DNA of 64,000 nucleotides from CAZMUN01 sp964569815 (GTDB lineage: Archaea; Iainarchaeota; Iainarchaeia; Iainarchaeales; GCA-2688035), in the NCBI GenBank assembly GCA_964569815.1, contig CAZMUN010000002.1, positions 1-64,000 on the forward strand. The letters are read 5' to 3'. The stretch's first letter is position 1. Every line of letters starts with the position of its first letter. The notes below the pieces were generated by a model that did not search any database, had not been told where the DNA came from, and worked only from the letters and a program-made list of their open reading frames with translations. This document shows, one piece after another, positions 8,276 to 16,811 of the stretch. The position numbers and the translations under genes are program-made.

Positions 8276-8347
8276 GTTGAGAGAAGGGGAATAGGCTCAC
8301 CAGGCTCAAACTGGCTCTCGAAAAAAAGAGTTTTCCCTTCTCTCAAC
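8276..8347 (-). ncRNA. Candidate 72-nt structured RNA element after topoisomerase I
   Basis: A perfect 13-bp stem (8276-8288 with 8335-8347) closes a segment that can fold two further hairpins on the minus strand: CTCT...AGAG around a T-rich loop, and CCAG...CTGG. Together they make a possible three-way junction. The right arm overlaps the topoisomerase stop codon. The inside also has three spaced GGCTC repeats. It could be a 3'-UTR structure, a terminator or a small RNA; no known RNA family is recognised. Confidence 0.4.
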
Positions 8348-10445
8348 AACCTACTTCTTTTTTTCCGTTCTGCTCTTTAGAGGCGTTTTTTGCAAAATTT
8401 TTCCTCGATTTCTTGTTTTTGCCCCAGTTTTCCTTGGATTTGCAGTTTGGGTCAATGCACATCTTGTAGCGGTATCGCCTTGCATTGACCTTTATCATAA
8501 GGTTGTTGCATTCAGGGCATCTTTCTGGCTCCAAAGAAGAAACAGAGCCCTTTTGCGGCAAAGGATAGGTTACAGTGCATTTTGGGTAAGCGGTGCAGCC
8601 CAGAAACCTTTTTCCTGAACGGCCGCGCCTTATGATTAGCTCTCCTTTGCAGTCTTTTCCAGGGCAGGGCCCGATTATGGAGTCGGCTCTTGCAGCATTC
8701 CTTATCTTGGAGCCTATTTCGTTCCTGTTTTTCAAAAGCGGGTCCAAGGCCTTGGAAAGGAAGGCCCGGCTTTCTTTGACAACGTCCTGCTTCGCTTTTT
8801 TGCCGTTGGCAACAAGGTCCATTTCCTTTTCAAGGTTTGCAGTCATCTCAGGCTTCACCACTGCACTTTCATGCTTTTGAAGGCTGTCTACGACAGCAAA
8901 AGCTATTTTTGTCGGAATCAGGGCCTTCTGGCCCTCAACGTAGTGCCGGCTGTAAAGCTTTTGAATGGTTTCAGCACGGGTTGACTTTGTTCCAAGGTTG
9001 AGCTCAGACATGGCTTTGATCAAAGAGCCCTGGCTGTATCTTGCAGGAGGCTGGGTTTCCTTTTCAAGCAAGTCAAGCTTTTCAAGGCTGGCCTTGTCGC
9101 CTTTTTTTAGCGCAGGAAGAATGGTTTCCGTTGCCTTGCTGTAAGGGTAAAAAAGCTTCCAGCCTTTTTCAAGGTAACGCTGGCCTTTTGCAACAAAAGG
9201 CTCTTTGTTCAAATCAATGCCAACTGAAAGGTTTTCGGTTACTGCGTCGTCTGCCAGCGTCGCCATAAAGCGCCTGCAGACCAACTCATAGATTTTCCAG
9301 CTCAGGGCATCAAGCTTTCCTTTTGGCACGGCCGAAACAGGGTGAATCGGCGGATGGTCTTTTGCTTCCTTTCCACGGCTGGCTTCAAGTTTTCCTTTTT
9401 CTAAAAGCCTGGAAACAAGCCCCTGAAAATCGGAAACCTTGGCCAGCTCATTCAGCGTTGCCTTTAAGTCAAGGGTCTTTGGGTAAACCGAGTTGTCTGT
9501 TCGCGGGTAAGAAATGTAACCTGCCTGATACAAGGATTCCGCGACTTGCATTGCACGGCCTGCAGAAAGGCCCAAAGAGGTTGAAGCCCTAAGAAAGGAA
9601 GTGGTGTTAAAAGGCAGTGGCTTGGAAAGAGTCTTTTTTGATTTTTTCACAGAGGAAACTGTTCCAACAGGCGGCTCTCCGCATTTGCTGGCTTGGCCTG
9701 CTTCAGACTTGTTCCAAAACTTGCCTTTTTTGTGAACGGCTTCAAATTTTTTTTGGTCTTTTTCAAACAGTGCTGAAAGAACCCAGTATTTTTTTGCCTT
9801 AAAAGCCATTCTTTCCTTTTCCCTGTCCACTATTAAAGCAAGCGTTGGCCCCTGAACGCGGCCTGTTGAAAGAAACTCTTTTCCCAAACGGCCAGAAATC
9901 AGTGAAAGAAACCTTGTTAGTACAGCGCCCCAAACAAGGTCTATTTCACGCCTTGAATTCGCGCTTTCAGCAAGGTCAAAGTCAAGCTTTCCAAGGCTCG
10001 AAAACGCGTCTTCGATGTCTTTTTTGGTTATGGCGGAAAAGATGGCTCTTTTCACTTCAAGCCCTGGGCTGGCTTCTTTAAGGATGTTTAAAGCTTCCAA
10101 GCCGATTGCTTCGCCTTCACGGTCTGCGTCTGTTGCAATCACAACCTCGTCTACCTCTGAAGCAATTTTTTTCAAAAGCCCTGAAATGCTGCGCTCTGTT
10201 TTCTGGTAGCTTATTTCTGCATCGGCAAGCTTTTTCAAATCGGTTCCAAGCCACTGCTGGTAGCGGATAGGAAAGTCCACGTCCACTATATGACCCGACA
10301 ATGGAACAACTGTGTAGAGCTTGCCATCCCTTTCAAAATCAAACCTGACGGCATTTTCCGACCGGGTTCCAGGAACCTGCTTTCCGGCAAGAAAGGCCGC
10401 AATTCTCCTGCCAGCAATGGCCTTCTCCGCAATTATTAGAATCAT
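8343..10445 (-). CDS. topA: DNA topoisomerase I (type IA)
   Basis: This enzyme relaxes negative supercoils by transient cleavage of one strand. The 700-residue protein has an N-terminal Toprim domain (Glu7; TDADREG with Asp106 and Asp108), and the catalytic tyrosine lies in SYPRT (Tyr313). Two Cys4 zinc-finger motifs sit at the C-terminus (CPGKDC...CTAYPKC and CPECNN...CIDPNC), followed by a basic tail. Length and order match archaeal topoisomerase I. It is transcribed divergently from the antiporter gene. Confidence 0.95.
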   Translation of the reverse strand: MILIIAEKAIAGRRIAAFLAGKQVPGTRSENAVRFDFERDGKLYTVVPLSGHIVDVDFPIRYQQWLGTDLKKLADAEISYQKTERSISGLLKKIASEVDEVVIATDADREGEAIGLEALNILKEASPGLEVKRAIFSAITKKDIEDAFSSLGKLDFDLAESANSRREIDLVWGAVLTRFLSLISGRLGKEFLSTGRVQGPTLALIVDREKERMAFKAKKYWVLSALFEKDQKKFEAVHKKGKFWNKSEAGQASKCGEPPVGTVSSVKKSKKTLSKPLPFNTTSFLRASTSLGLSAGRAMQVAESLYQAGYISYPRTDNSVYPKTLDLKATLNELAKVSDFQGLVSRLLEKGKLEASRGKEAKDHPPIHPVSAVPKGKLDALSWKIYELVCRRFMATLADDAVTENLSVGIDLNKEPFVAKGQRYLEKGWKLFYPYSKATETILPALKKGDKASLEKLDLLEKETQPPARYSQGSLIKAMSELNLGTKSTRAETIQKLYSRHYVEGQKALIPTKIAFAVVDSLQKHESAVVKPEMTANLEKEMDLVANGKKAKQDVVKESRAFLSKALDPLLKNRNEIGSKIRNAARADSIIGPCPGKDCKGELIIRRGRSGKRFLGCTAYPKCTVTYPLPQKGSVSSLEPERCPECNNLMIKVNARRYRYKMCIDPNCKSKENWGKNKKSRKNFAKNASKEQNGKKEVGC

Positions 10446-10486
10446 TTCAAATCAAGACTTTTTCAACTATCTTCTGTAACAAAAAC

Positions 10487-10494
10487 TATAAAAA
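10487..10494 (+). promoter_or_regulatory. TATA box for the antiporter gene
   Basis: tataaaaa is centred about 28 bp before the ATG at 10518, consistent with a leaderless transcript. Confidence 0.5.
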
Positions 10495-10517
10495 CAAAGA
10501 AGAGCTTTTCTTGCTAC

Positions 10518-11789
10518 ATGGCCCTTAACGGCTTCATGCAGGCTCCAGTTGAACCGCTTTTGCTTATGACACAGCTTGCCATAATTCTGGCACTGGGAAT
10601 AGTGGCAAAAGATGTTGCAAACAAAACAAAGCTTCCTTTCGTCATACTTTTAGTGGTGTTTGGAACAGTTTTTGCCTCAATAGGAACTTTAAACCTGGAA
10701 TCAATGGGAAATTTGCCCGACCTTATCAGAATCCTTGCCCTTATAATAGTGGTTTTCAGCGCAGGCTTCAACCTAAAGCTCCGAGAAGTCCAAGCAGACG
10801 GAAAACTCATTCTCAGCTTGGCAACCCTGGGCGTTTTTCTAGCCATGTTTATTGTAAGCGGAATAACCTTTGCATTGCTGAGCATTCCCCTGCTTAGCGC
10901 AATAGTTTTGGGCGCGCTTTTAAGCGGAAACGACAGCGCTGTTATTAGCTCGGTGGAAGCCCCAAAGCAGGACCGCATAAAGACCATTCTTTTAACAGAG
11001 TCTGTTTTCAACCAGCCTCTTACCTTGATTCTGCCGCTGATTCTGCTGGATTACCTGATAAAACCCGAAATGGCCTGGCTCAACATCCCAAAATTCTTTG
11101 GAATGCTTTTAATTGGCGGAATTGTTGGCGTGGGCGGGGCGTTCTGGGGCCAAAAAATACTCGAGGCAAGCAGGCACAAGCACGAGGAAATAATTGGCTT
11201 GATGATAGCAATAGGAGTCTATGTAATAAGCGAAAACTTTTTCGGTTCAGGAATAGTTGCCGTTGCCATAACCTCGCTTCTGCTAAGCAGCTCGGCAAAA
11301 AAAGAAACCAAGCTTTTGGGAAAATTCACAGAACAGCTTGCCTTCCTTTTCACAATCTTTGTTTTTGTTCTGCTTGGAATGCAGTTCACTTTAGGCGAAC
11401 TGGCAGTGCTTGGAATAACAAGGTATGAAGTTATAGTCATTGCAGTCGCCCTTCTGATTGCAAGAATTGTTTCAGTCGGGCTTCTTACCCACAAAACAGA
11501 CCTGGGCTTTTTGCAAAGAATAAAGCTTGGGCTGATTTCCCCAAAGGGAATCGGGCCGGCGGCCATGGCCCCGCTGTTTGTGGCCTTCGGGGTAACAGGT
11601 TCAGACACCATACTAAAAATAGTCTACATCGCAATAATAGTGAGTGTCTTCATTTCGATGGCGGCATTCAGCTTTGGAATGAGCCAAAAGACGATCAAAG
11701 AACAAAGAAAAGAAAAAAAACAGGAAAGAAAATACAAAAAAGAAGAAGAGGCTAAAGCTTCTTCTGCAAAGACTCAGAAGGCAAAATAG
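10518..11789 (+). CDS. Monovalent cation:proton antiporter (CPA family)
   Basis: This 423-residue polytopic membrane protein has about 12 hydrophobic segments and a Lys/Glu-rich cytoplasmic tail. The central region shows the family pattern: GALLSGNDSAV followed by TESVFNQPLT, which lines up with the core helices of NhaP-type exchangers. By spacing, the Asp of GND matches the conserved TM5 acid and the Glu of TES matches the following family Glu. The usual Asn-Asp pair is Asn-Gln here. The gene likely serves Na+/H+ or K+/H+ exchange. Its 3' end overlaps the convergent Lrp gene by 38 bp. Confidence 0.85.
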   Translation: MALNGFMQAPVEPLLLMTQLAIILALGIVAKDVANKTKLPFVILLVVFGTVFASIGTLNLESMGNLPDLIRILALIIVVFSAGFNLKLREVQADGKLILSLATLGVFLAMFIVSGITFALLSIPLLSAIVLGALLSGNDSAVISSVEAPKQDRIKTILLTESVFNQPLTLILPLILLDYLIKPEMAWLNIPKFFGMLLIGGIVGVGGAFWGQKILEASRHKHEEIIGLMIAIGVYVISENFFGSGIVAVAITSLLLSSSAKKETKLLGKFTEQLAFLFTIFVFVLLGMQFTLGELAVLGITRYEVIVIAVALLIARIVSVGLLTHKTDLGFLQRIKLGLISPKGIGPAAMAPLFVAFGVTGSDTILKIVYIAIIVSVFISMAAFSFGMSQKTIKEQRKEKKQERKYKKEEEAKASSAKTQKAK

Positions 11790-12225
11790 GGCCCTGCTTC
11801 AATTCAGACAAAACCACCAGTGCCTTAAGGTCTATTACCCCGTCAAGCAATCCAATCCTCGAAATCGCCTTTTCAGCCTGGCCCAAGTCGTTTACAACGA
11901 TTTTTGCAAGCAGGTTGTATTCACCCAAAACCTGGTACAATTCAACAACGTAATCCAAATCATTGAGCTTTTTGAAAAGGTCCTTGTTCTTCCCTATCTC
12001 GGAGCGAACCTGAACATAAACAGGGTTTTCAAAGCCCAATGCCTTGAGGTTGAGGCTGGCGCTTATGCCGCTTATGATGCCACGCCTTTTAAGGCTTTCA
12101 ACACGCTTCTTTACAGCAACGTCAGTCAGAGAAGTCTGCTTGGCAATGCTGCTGAAACTCGCCCTGCCGTCGTTCAAAAGGTTTTTCAAAATCGTCAAAT
12201 CAATTTTGTCAAAGCTAGCCTGCAT
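11752..12225 (-). CDS. Lrp/AsnC family transcriptional regulator
   Basis: This is a compact classic Lrp protein of about 157 residues from the ATG at 12225. The N-terminal helix-turn-helix (IDLTILKNLLNDGR through KRRGIISG) is followed by an AsnC/RAM-type effector domain with alternating strands and helices (VYVQVRSEI...VVLSELKQ). Such proteins form octamers and respond to amino acids or related effectors. Its gene is divergent from the NrdD-like gene and overlaps the antiporter gene tail to tail, but its targets are unknown. Confidence 0.88.
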   Translation of the reverse strand: MQASFDKIDLTILKNLLNDGRASFSSIAKQTSLTDVAVKKRVESLKRRGIISGISASLNLKALGFENPVYVQVRSEIGKNKDLFKKLNDLDYVVELYQVLGEYNLLAKIVVNDLGQAEKAISRIGLLDGVIDLKALVVLSELKQGPILPSESLQKKL

Positions 12226-12306
12226 TAAAAACACTCCACCATCATTAATAATTCAAATAAAAGTTTATTAAAAAGTTTGCTTTCCAAAGGCCAAAATTAG
12301 GCAGTT

Positions 12307-12326
12307 AAGGGTTTCGCAGCACCCTT
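12307..12326. promoter_or_regulatory. Short inverted repeat before the ATP-cone gene
   Basis: aagggt (12307-12312) and accctt (12321-12326) form a 6-bp inverted repeat just ahead of the ATG at 12338, in the space between the divergent Lrp and NrdD-like genes. It could be an operator or an mRNA hairpin. This rests on sequence symmetry only. Confidence 0.25.
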
Positions 12327-12337
12327 TGATAGGAGTT

Positions 12338-13963
12338 ATGGCAGAAAAACCAATCACAGCCCTGATTGAAAAAATTGCAAAAGAGTTCGAGGAAGCAAAC
12401 GCAGACAAATGGACCATAACCAAAATAGTGAAAGACTTAACCAAAGAACCAAACCTGAAATCAAAACAGCTTAAAAAAAAGGCCTTTGAGATGCTGCAGC
12501 AAGCCAACCCAAAGGCGGCAGCAGTTTACGCCTCGTTCCAAAGAATGCATGTAAGGACAAGCAAACAGCTCGTGGAAAGCTTTGACCGCGGAAACATAAT
12601 AAAAAGCCTGCTGAGGGAAACGGCTGTTCCACGCGGCGTTGCCGAAAAAATTGGCCGCGAAGTAGAAGAAAAAATAAAAGACCTTGAAATAGAGAACATC
12701 AGCACTGCACTGATAAGGGAGCTAGTCAACGTAAAGCTTCTGGAATACGGGCACGAAAACATAAGAAACCAGTACACCAGAGTAGGGCTGCCGGTATTCG
12801 AAGCCGAAAAAAAAGCAGGGCAAGGGCCATATGGAAGCAAAGCCATAATGACAGAATACAATTTGCTGAAAGCCATTCCAACAGGCATTGCAAGAATGCA
12901 CCTGGCAAACGAAATATTTATCGCCGGCATGGAAGACTTTTCAACAAAGCCAACCGCAATAAGCATTGAAGCAGGGCCCCTTGAAACAGCCAAGGAAACC
13001 GTGCTGGAAGTCCTTGAAAGAGCACACCGCCTTGAAAAATTCTTCAGCTGGCGGCCTAACATCTCTAACCTGAACATGGCTCTCGCAACCGAAACAGGAA
13101 AAAGGGCTGCAAAAGACGCGGCACTGCTTTTCACAAAAGTTTCAAAAGCCGTTTTTCTTGAAAAAAAACCGGTCCCATCATTCAACACAATGCCGTTGTT
13201 TGAGCCAGAAAGCTTTTCAAAAAAGAAAGTTAAAAAAGAAAGCAGTTCGGCAGCAGTTCTTTCCATCCTGAAAGCCAGCCAAAACCAGGCGTTTGAAAAC
13301 GCGGTCGCGGTTGACACCAAATACAAGCTCAAGCTCCTTGGCAAAAGCACGCCAAGGCACTTTCTCAACTGCAAAAGCAAGGAATGGGCCCTGGTAAACG
13401 AAATGGCCTTTGAAGGAAAAGGAATCTGCTCTTTCACGGCAATAAACCTTACAGGCCTCGCACTAAACAACGGCAGCGAAGAAACCTTTTTCCAAGAAAT
13501 GGAAAAAAAAGCCCAAGCATTGAAAAAGCTTGACAGCCTGAAAAGAAGCATTCTGGCAAAAAGGCCTTACATAAGAAAGCAGGGCATCCAGGTCCAGGAA
13601 CTGCATTCAGCAATTGCCTTGGACAGCCTTACAAGGCCGAGCAGAACAATAACAAAAACAGAAAAAGAAAACGAGGCCCTGGGCTTTGCGGAAAAAATCC
13701 TCTCAAGCCTGAAAAAAAGCCTCCCAGAAACATTTGTTTTAACAGAACTCAAAAACAAAACAGCCCTAAACAGGTTCCACTGCCAAAACAGGAAACTAGC
13801 CCATTCAACAGGGCCTTACCTGCCAGAAGAACAGCTTCTTAAAAAAAGCAGCCAGATAACAAAAAACTACAGTTTTTCAGCAAAAGCAGAAAGCAAAAAA
13901 GAGCTCAACGAGCTACTTGACTCAAATGCAAGAATGATTGAATTCAAAGAAAACAAAAATTAA
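12338..13963 (+). CDS. ATP-cone protein with NrdD-like core, no glycyl-radical domain
   Basis: This is a 541-residue protein from the ATG at 12338. The region RGNIIKSLLRETAVPRGVAE to about residue 140 resembles an ATP-cone, the nucleotide-sensing domain of ribonucleotide reductases. Further on, IPTGIARMHLANEIFIAGM, FTAINLTGLAL followed by EETFFQEMEKKA, and an RFH...HSTGPYLP stretch follow the order of anaerobic ribonucleotide reductase (NrdD) motifs. The protein stops before the expected C-terminal zinc site and glycyl-radical loop, which are absent, as are the usual paired active-site cysteines. It may be a regulatory pseudoenzyme or half of a split enzyme. NrdD homology is my reading from motif order, not a search result. 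Confidence 0.6.
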   Translation: MAEKPITALIEKIAKEFEEANADKWTITKIVKDLTKEPNLKSKQLKKKAFEMLQQANPKAAAVYASFQRMHVRTSKQLVESFDRGNIIKSLLRETAVPRGVAEKIGREVEEKIKDLEIENISTALIRELVNVKLLEYGHENIRNQYTRVGLPVFEAEKKAGQGPYGSKAIMTEYNLLKAIPTGIARMHLANEIFIAGMEDFSTKPTAISIEAGPLETAKETVLEVLERAHRLEKFFSWRPNISNLNMALATETGKRAAKDAALLFTKVSKAVFLEKKPVPSFNTMPLFEPESFSKKKVKKESSSAAVLSILKASQNQAFENAVAVDTKYKLKLLGKSTPRHFLNCKSKEWALVNEMAFEGKGICSFTAINLTGLALNNGSEETFFQEMEKKAQALKKLDSLKRSILAKRPYIRKQGIQVQELHSAIALDSLTRPSRTITKTEKENEALGFAEKILSSLKKSLPETFVLTELKNKTALNRFHCQNRKLAHSTGPYLPEEQLLKKSSQITKNYSFSAKAESKKELNELLDSNARMIEFKENKN

Positions 13964-14751
13964 GGCTTTGGGGCCGCTGCCAAGGATTCGGGTTCAGGCC
14001 TTGGCGGCAAAGGCTTTTTTTGCCTTGCGGCCTCATGCTCTTTGATTAAATCAAAGCGCATCATGTACTGGTATGTTTTCATTATTTCAATAAAAGGCAA
14101 AACAAATACTAGGCTAAGGAGGAGCGAAACATAGGGTGCAAGAAGGGTAACCTGCGCAACCAAGAACTCCAAAAGCAAAAGCAGGCCAAGAAACACAGAA
14201 CCAACAACAAGGGCTATCACAAAAGACTTAGGGTGTTTTTTCAAAAACTCGAAGTTGCTTAACAAGGCATGCCTAAGGCCCTCTTCGTCTATTACCACGG
14301 CCTGCGGGACAAAAAGGAAAAGAAATGAAACAGCGAGCATTCCGATTGCCGAGTAAACCACATGCAAGCCGGCCGCAAGCAGCCCCACAGTCAAAAGGAA
14401 AAGCAGCAACGAGTAAAAAACGTAAAAAACAAAAACGCGGAGCGTGAACTTTTGAATCATTTCAGACAAGTAAAACTGGAGCTTTAGCTTGCTCAAATTT
14501 TTTCTAACACCCAAAACGATTATTGAAACGAAAAAAGCGTAGAAGGCCAAAAAAAGGGTTATCAGGGCAATTTCTACCCCCAGAATTAGGGGCTGGGCAA
14601 GAAAAAGCCCGTAGTCAACAAAAATCGTTCCACTGCTCAAAAACATGTTTTGGAAAAAGGCAAAAACAGGCACGAAAACAAGAAGCAGGGCAAAAACCAG
14701 CGCGGTCTTGAAATTAGCCTTATACTGCTGCCAGCTGTTCTTCAAAAGCAC
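13960..14751 (-). CDS. Polytopic membrane protein of unknown function
   Basis: This 263-residue protein has about six hydrophobic segments between residues 15 and 235 and a cytoplasmic tail rich in Pro, Lys and Ala. The layout (paired long helices, polar loops, IEIMKTYQYM near the end) resembles bacterial and archaeal glycerophosphoryl-diester or DUF-type integral membrane proteins, but I recognise no family. It overlaps the NrdD-like gene by 4 bp at the 3' ends. Confidence 0.65.
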   Translation of the reverse strand: MLLKNSWQQYKANFKTALVFALLLVFVPVFAFFQNMFLSSGTIFVDYGLFLAQPLILGVEIALITLFLAFYAFFVSIIVLGVRKNLSKLKLQFYLSEMIQKFTLRVFVFYVFYSLLLFLLTVGLLAAGLHVVYSAIGMLAVSFLFLFVPQAVVIDEEGLRHALLSNFEFLKKHPKSFVIALVVGSVFLGLLLLLEFLVAQVTLLAPYVSLLLSLVFVLPFIEIMKTYQYMMRFDLIKEHEAARQKKPLPPRPEPESLAAAPKP

Positions 14752-14862
14752 CCAAAAAACCCCAATATAGTTGCTGCATAAGTTGTTAAAAACCTACTTG
14801 GGTTGAAACAGCCTTGAAAATGTTTTTAAAAAGAAAAAACCAGGAAAGGGTAAGGTGGTTAA

Positions 14863-14928
14863 ATGAAACTTTGGAAAGGATGCTGCGGAGAATGCGGCGA
14901 CGAAGAAGAAAGTGAAGACGAAGAATAA
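14863..14928 (+). CDS. Candidate 21-residue Cys-rich acidic microprotein
   Basis: The frame begins with ATG and reads MKLWKGCCGECGD followed by an acidic EEESEDEE tail. A ribosome-binding sequence (aaggtgg, 14852-14858) lies 4 nt before the start and an A/T box (tgtttttaaa) about 35 bp before it, so the signals of a real gene are present. The CCxxC core could bind a metal. It occupies an otherwise empty gap between a divergent membrane-protein gene and a convergent methylthiotransferase gene. Confidence 0.5.
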   Translation: MKLWKGCCGECGDEEESEDEE

Positions 14929-14930
14929 AA

Positions 14931-16178
14931 CTATGAAGCGGGCTCGCCGGCCAGATAGGTTGGAAACGCCCTTTTTATTCTTGTTTTTTGAAAACAGCCA
15001 AGCTTGCCGCGTTTTACTGCAACAGGCTTATAGTTTAAGGTTCGGCCAATAAGGCTTCCTTTTTTGCCGGGCTCGTCAAAAAGAACAAGCTCTGTTCTGC
15101 CAACCATCTCATTGTTTCTTTTCAAAGCGATTTCCCTGCAAAGGCCGGTAAGAATTCGGCTACGCTCTTTTTTAACTCGGCCATGAAGCTGGCCAGGCAT
15201 TTTCTCTGCAAGAGTGCGGGGCCTTGCTCCAAACCTGCTGATATTGACAATGTCGGGCTCTGCCTTTTTGAGAAGAGAAACCGTTTTTTCAAAATCAGGG
15301 GTTGTTTCTCTCGGAAAGCCCACAATCACATCAGTGGAAATGGTTGCCTCAGGGAAACGGCTGCGAATCCTTTTAACAGCCCTAAGAAAATCTTCAGGCA
15401 AGTACTGCCTGTTCATGGCCTTAAGAATTTTGTTGCTTCCGCTTTGAACCGGAATATGAAAAAACCTGAATAAGCGGGAGTCATCAAAAAGTTTGAGGTA
15501 TTGGCCAAGAAAATTGGACAAGTGCCCAGGATTCATCATTCCAACCCGAATCCTGAAATTGGCTTTGTTTTTAAGCAGGGCTTCAAGCAGGTTAGGCAAA
15601 TTCGTATTCAAATCAAAGCCATAGCAGCCGCAGTCCTGGGAAGTCAGCCAAATTTCAGGAGTTTCCTTTATTGCTTTCCCGAATTTGCTGGAAAGCTCTT
15701 CCACAGAATAGCTTTTCAATTTGCCACGAGCGTTCTTCACAGAACAGTAAGCGCACTGCCCCAAACAGCCCCTTGAAATAGGAATGATTGAAACAAAGCC
15801 CTGGCTTCTTTGCTCTTCAAGCATTGGAGAAAAATCCTGCAAAGGCAGCTTTAAAAAAGAAGCAAGCTCTGAAAGGCTTGGGCCGACCTGAACTATTTTC
15901 GGAGAAATTTTTTCAACAGAGGCAGGGTCTATTTTTGGAAGGCAGCCAAAAACCACAAGAACCCTGTTTTTCTTTTCCGCCGTGGTTTTCAGTTCACGGA
16001 TTCTGCGAAGCATCTTTGACTGGGTCTGCTCTTTCACAGCACAAGTGTTTACCACAAGCAGTTCAGCTTCTTCCGGCTTTGACACCAGTTCAAAGCCATG
16101 GCTTTTAAGAAAGCCCTGAACCTGTTCTGTGTCAGCCTTGTTCAAAGAACAGCCATAGCCTTCAACAAACGCTTTCAT
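14931..16178 (-). CDS. tRNA-t6A methylthiotransferase, MtaB/CDKAL1 type
   Basis: This radical-SAM enzyme adds a methylthio group to t6A37 of tRNAs reading ANN codons. From the ATG at 16178 it has 415 residues: an N-terminal MTTase domain beginning MKAFVEGYGCSLNKADTE (Cys10 and later Cys ligands for one 4Fe-4S cluster), the radical-SAM core with GCLGQCAYCSV (CxxxCxxC), and a C-terminal TRAM domain. The archaeal/eukaryotic e-MtaB subgroup fits best. An upstream in-frame Met at 16247 would add an unrelated basic leader and is rejected. Confidence 0.9.
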   Translation of the reverse strand: MKAFVEGYGCSLNKADTEQVQGFLKSHGFELVSKPEEAELLVVNTCAVKEQTQSKMLRRIRELKTTAEKKNRVLVVFGCLPKIDPASVEKISPKIVQVGPSLSELASFLKLPLQDFSPMLEEQRSQGFVSIIPISRGCLGQCAYCSVKNARGKLKSYSVEELSSKFGKAIKETPEIWLTSQDCGCYGFDLNTNLPNLLEALLKNKANFRIRVGMMNPGHLSNFLGQYLKLFDDSRLFRFFHIPVQSGSNKILKAMNRQYLPEDFLRAVKRIRSRFPEATISTDVIVGFPRETTPDFEKTVSLLKKAEPDIVNISRFGARPRTLAEKMPGQLHGRVKKERSRILTGLCREIALKRNNEMVGRTELVLFDEPGKKGSLIGRTLNYKPVAVKRGKLGCFQKTRIKRAFPTYLAGEPAS

Positions 16179-16212
16179 AAAAAGAAAAAAGGCAAAACAA
16201 CCGTTAAAAAAG

Positions 16213-16722
16213 TTATTCCCGGGCCTTGTTTTTCTCTTCAGGGCCAAGCTTTATTTTTTCAACGGCAAAGCGTGCAATCCAGCCAAAGGCCCCAGCCCAG
16301 GCAAAAAGGAAAAAGGCGCTTGTATGAAGCTTTGGCCAAAAGTTAAGAATGTCAAGAGTAAGCTCAAACCTGTTGAGGGCAGCAAAGTTTGCCATATACC
16401 AGTAGAGTGCAACAAAGTATGCAACCAAGGAGACGGCAAAAAAGCCAAGGGGAAACAAAGGAGAAAAGCCAAGCTCTGTCTTAAAAGACTTGTTGACGTA
16501 GTCAACCAAAAAGAAGACAGCAAAAAAGCCAACCAAAGGCATTGCAAAAAACATCGGGCTTTCAAACCTGGGAAGAGTCAAAATAAGGCCAAGCAGGGGG
16601 ATTTCGCTTAAAACAGGGTTTGCTGCATTCAAGACAGCCAAAATAACAAAAGTAAGAATGCAAAGAAAGCCCACTATCACGATCTTGCCTGTCGTCATCT
16701 TTTCCAAAGCAGTTTCCGCCAT
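16213..16722 (-). CDS. Four-helix membrane protein, unknown
   Basis: This 169-residue protein has four predicted transmembrane segments (about 13-33, 55-73, 90-110 and 131-150) and a charged C-terminal tail. No catalytic motif is visible. It is just upstream of the methylthiotransferase gene on the same strand and divergent from rfcS. I do not recognise the family. Confidence 0.6.
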   Translation of the reverse strand: MAETALEKMTTGKIVIVGFLCILTFVILAVLNAANPVLSEIPLLGLILTLPRFESPMFFAMPLVGFFAVFFLVDYVNKSFKTELGFSPLFPLGFFAVSLVAYFVALYWYMANFAALNRFELTLDILNFWPKLHTSAFFLFAWAGAFGWIARFAVEKIKLGPEEKNKARE

Positions 16723-16811
16723 TAAAAAAAAACCCGTTTTTTTTGAAATAATTAATGGTAATAAGTTTAAAACCGTTTCCTGGGAAAAATATCATCAGGG
16801 GATTTAAAAAA

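Noticed and set aside
12526..13551. A 341-residue antisense open frame opposite the ATP-cone gene
   Set aside because: It is a shadow of the coding strand with no start signals or protein-like composition.
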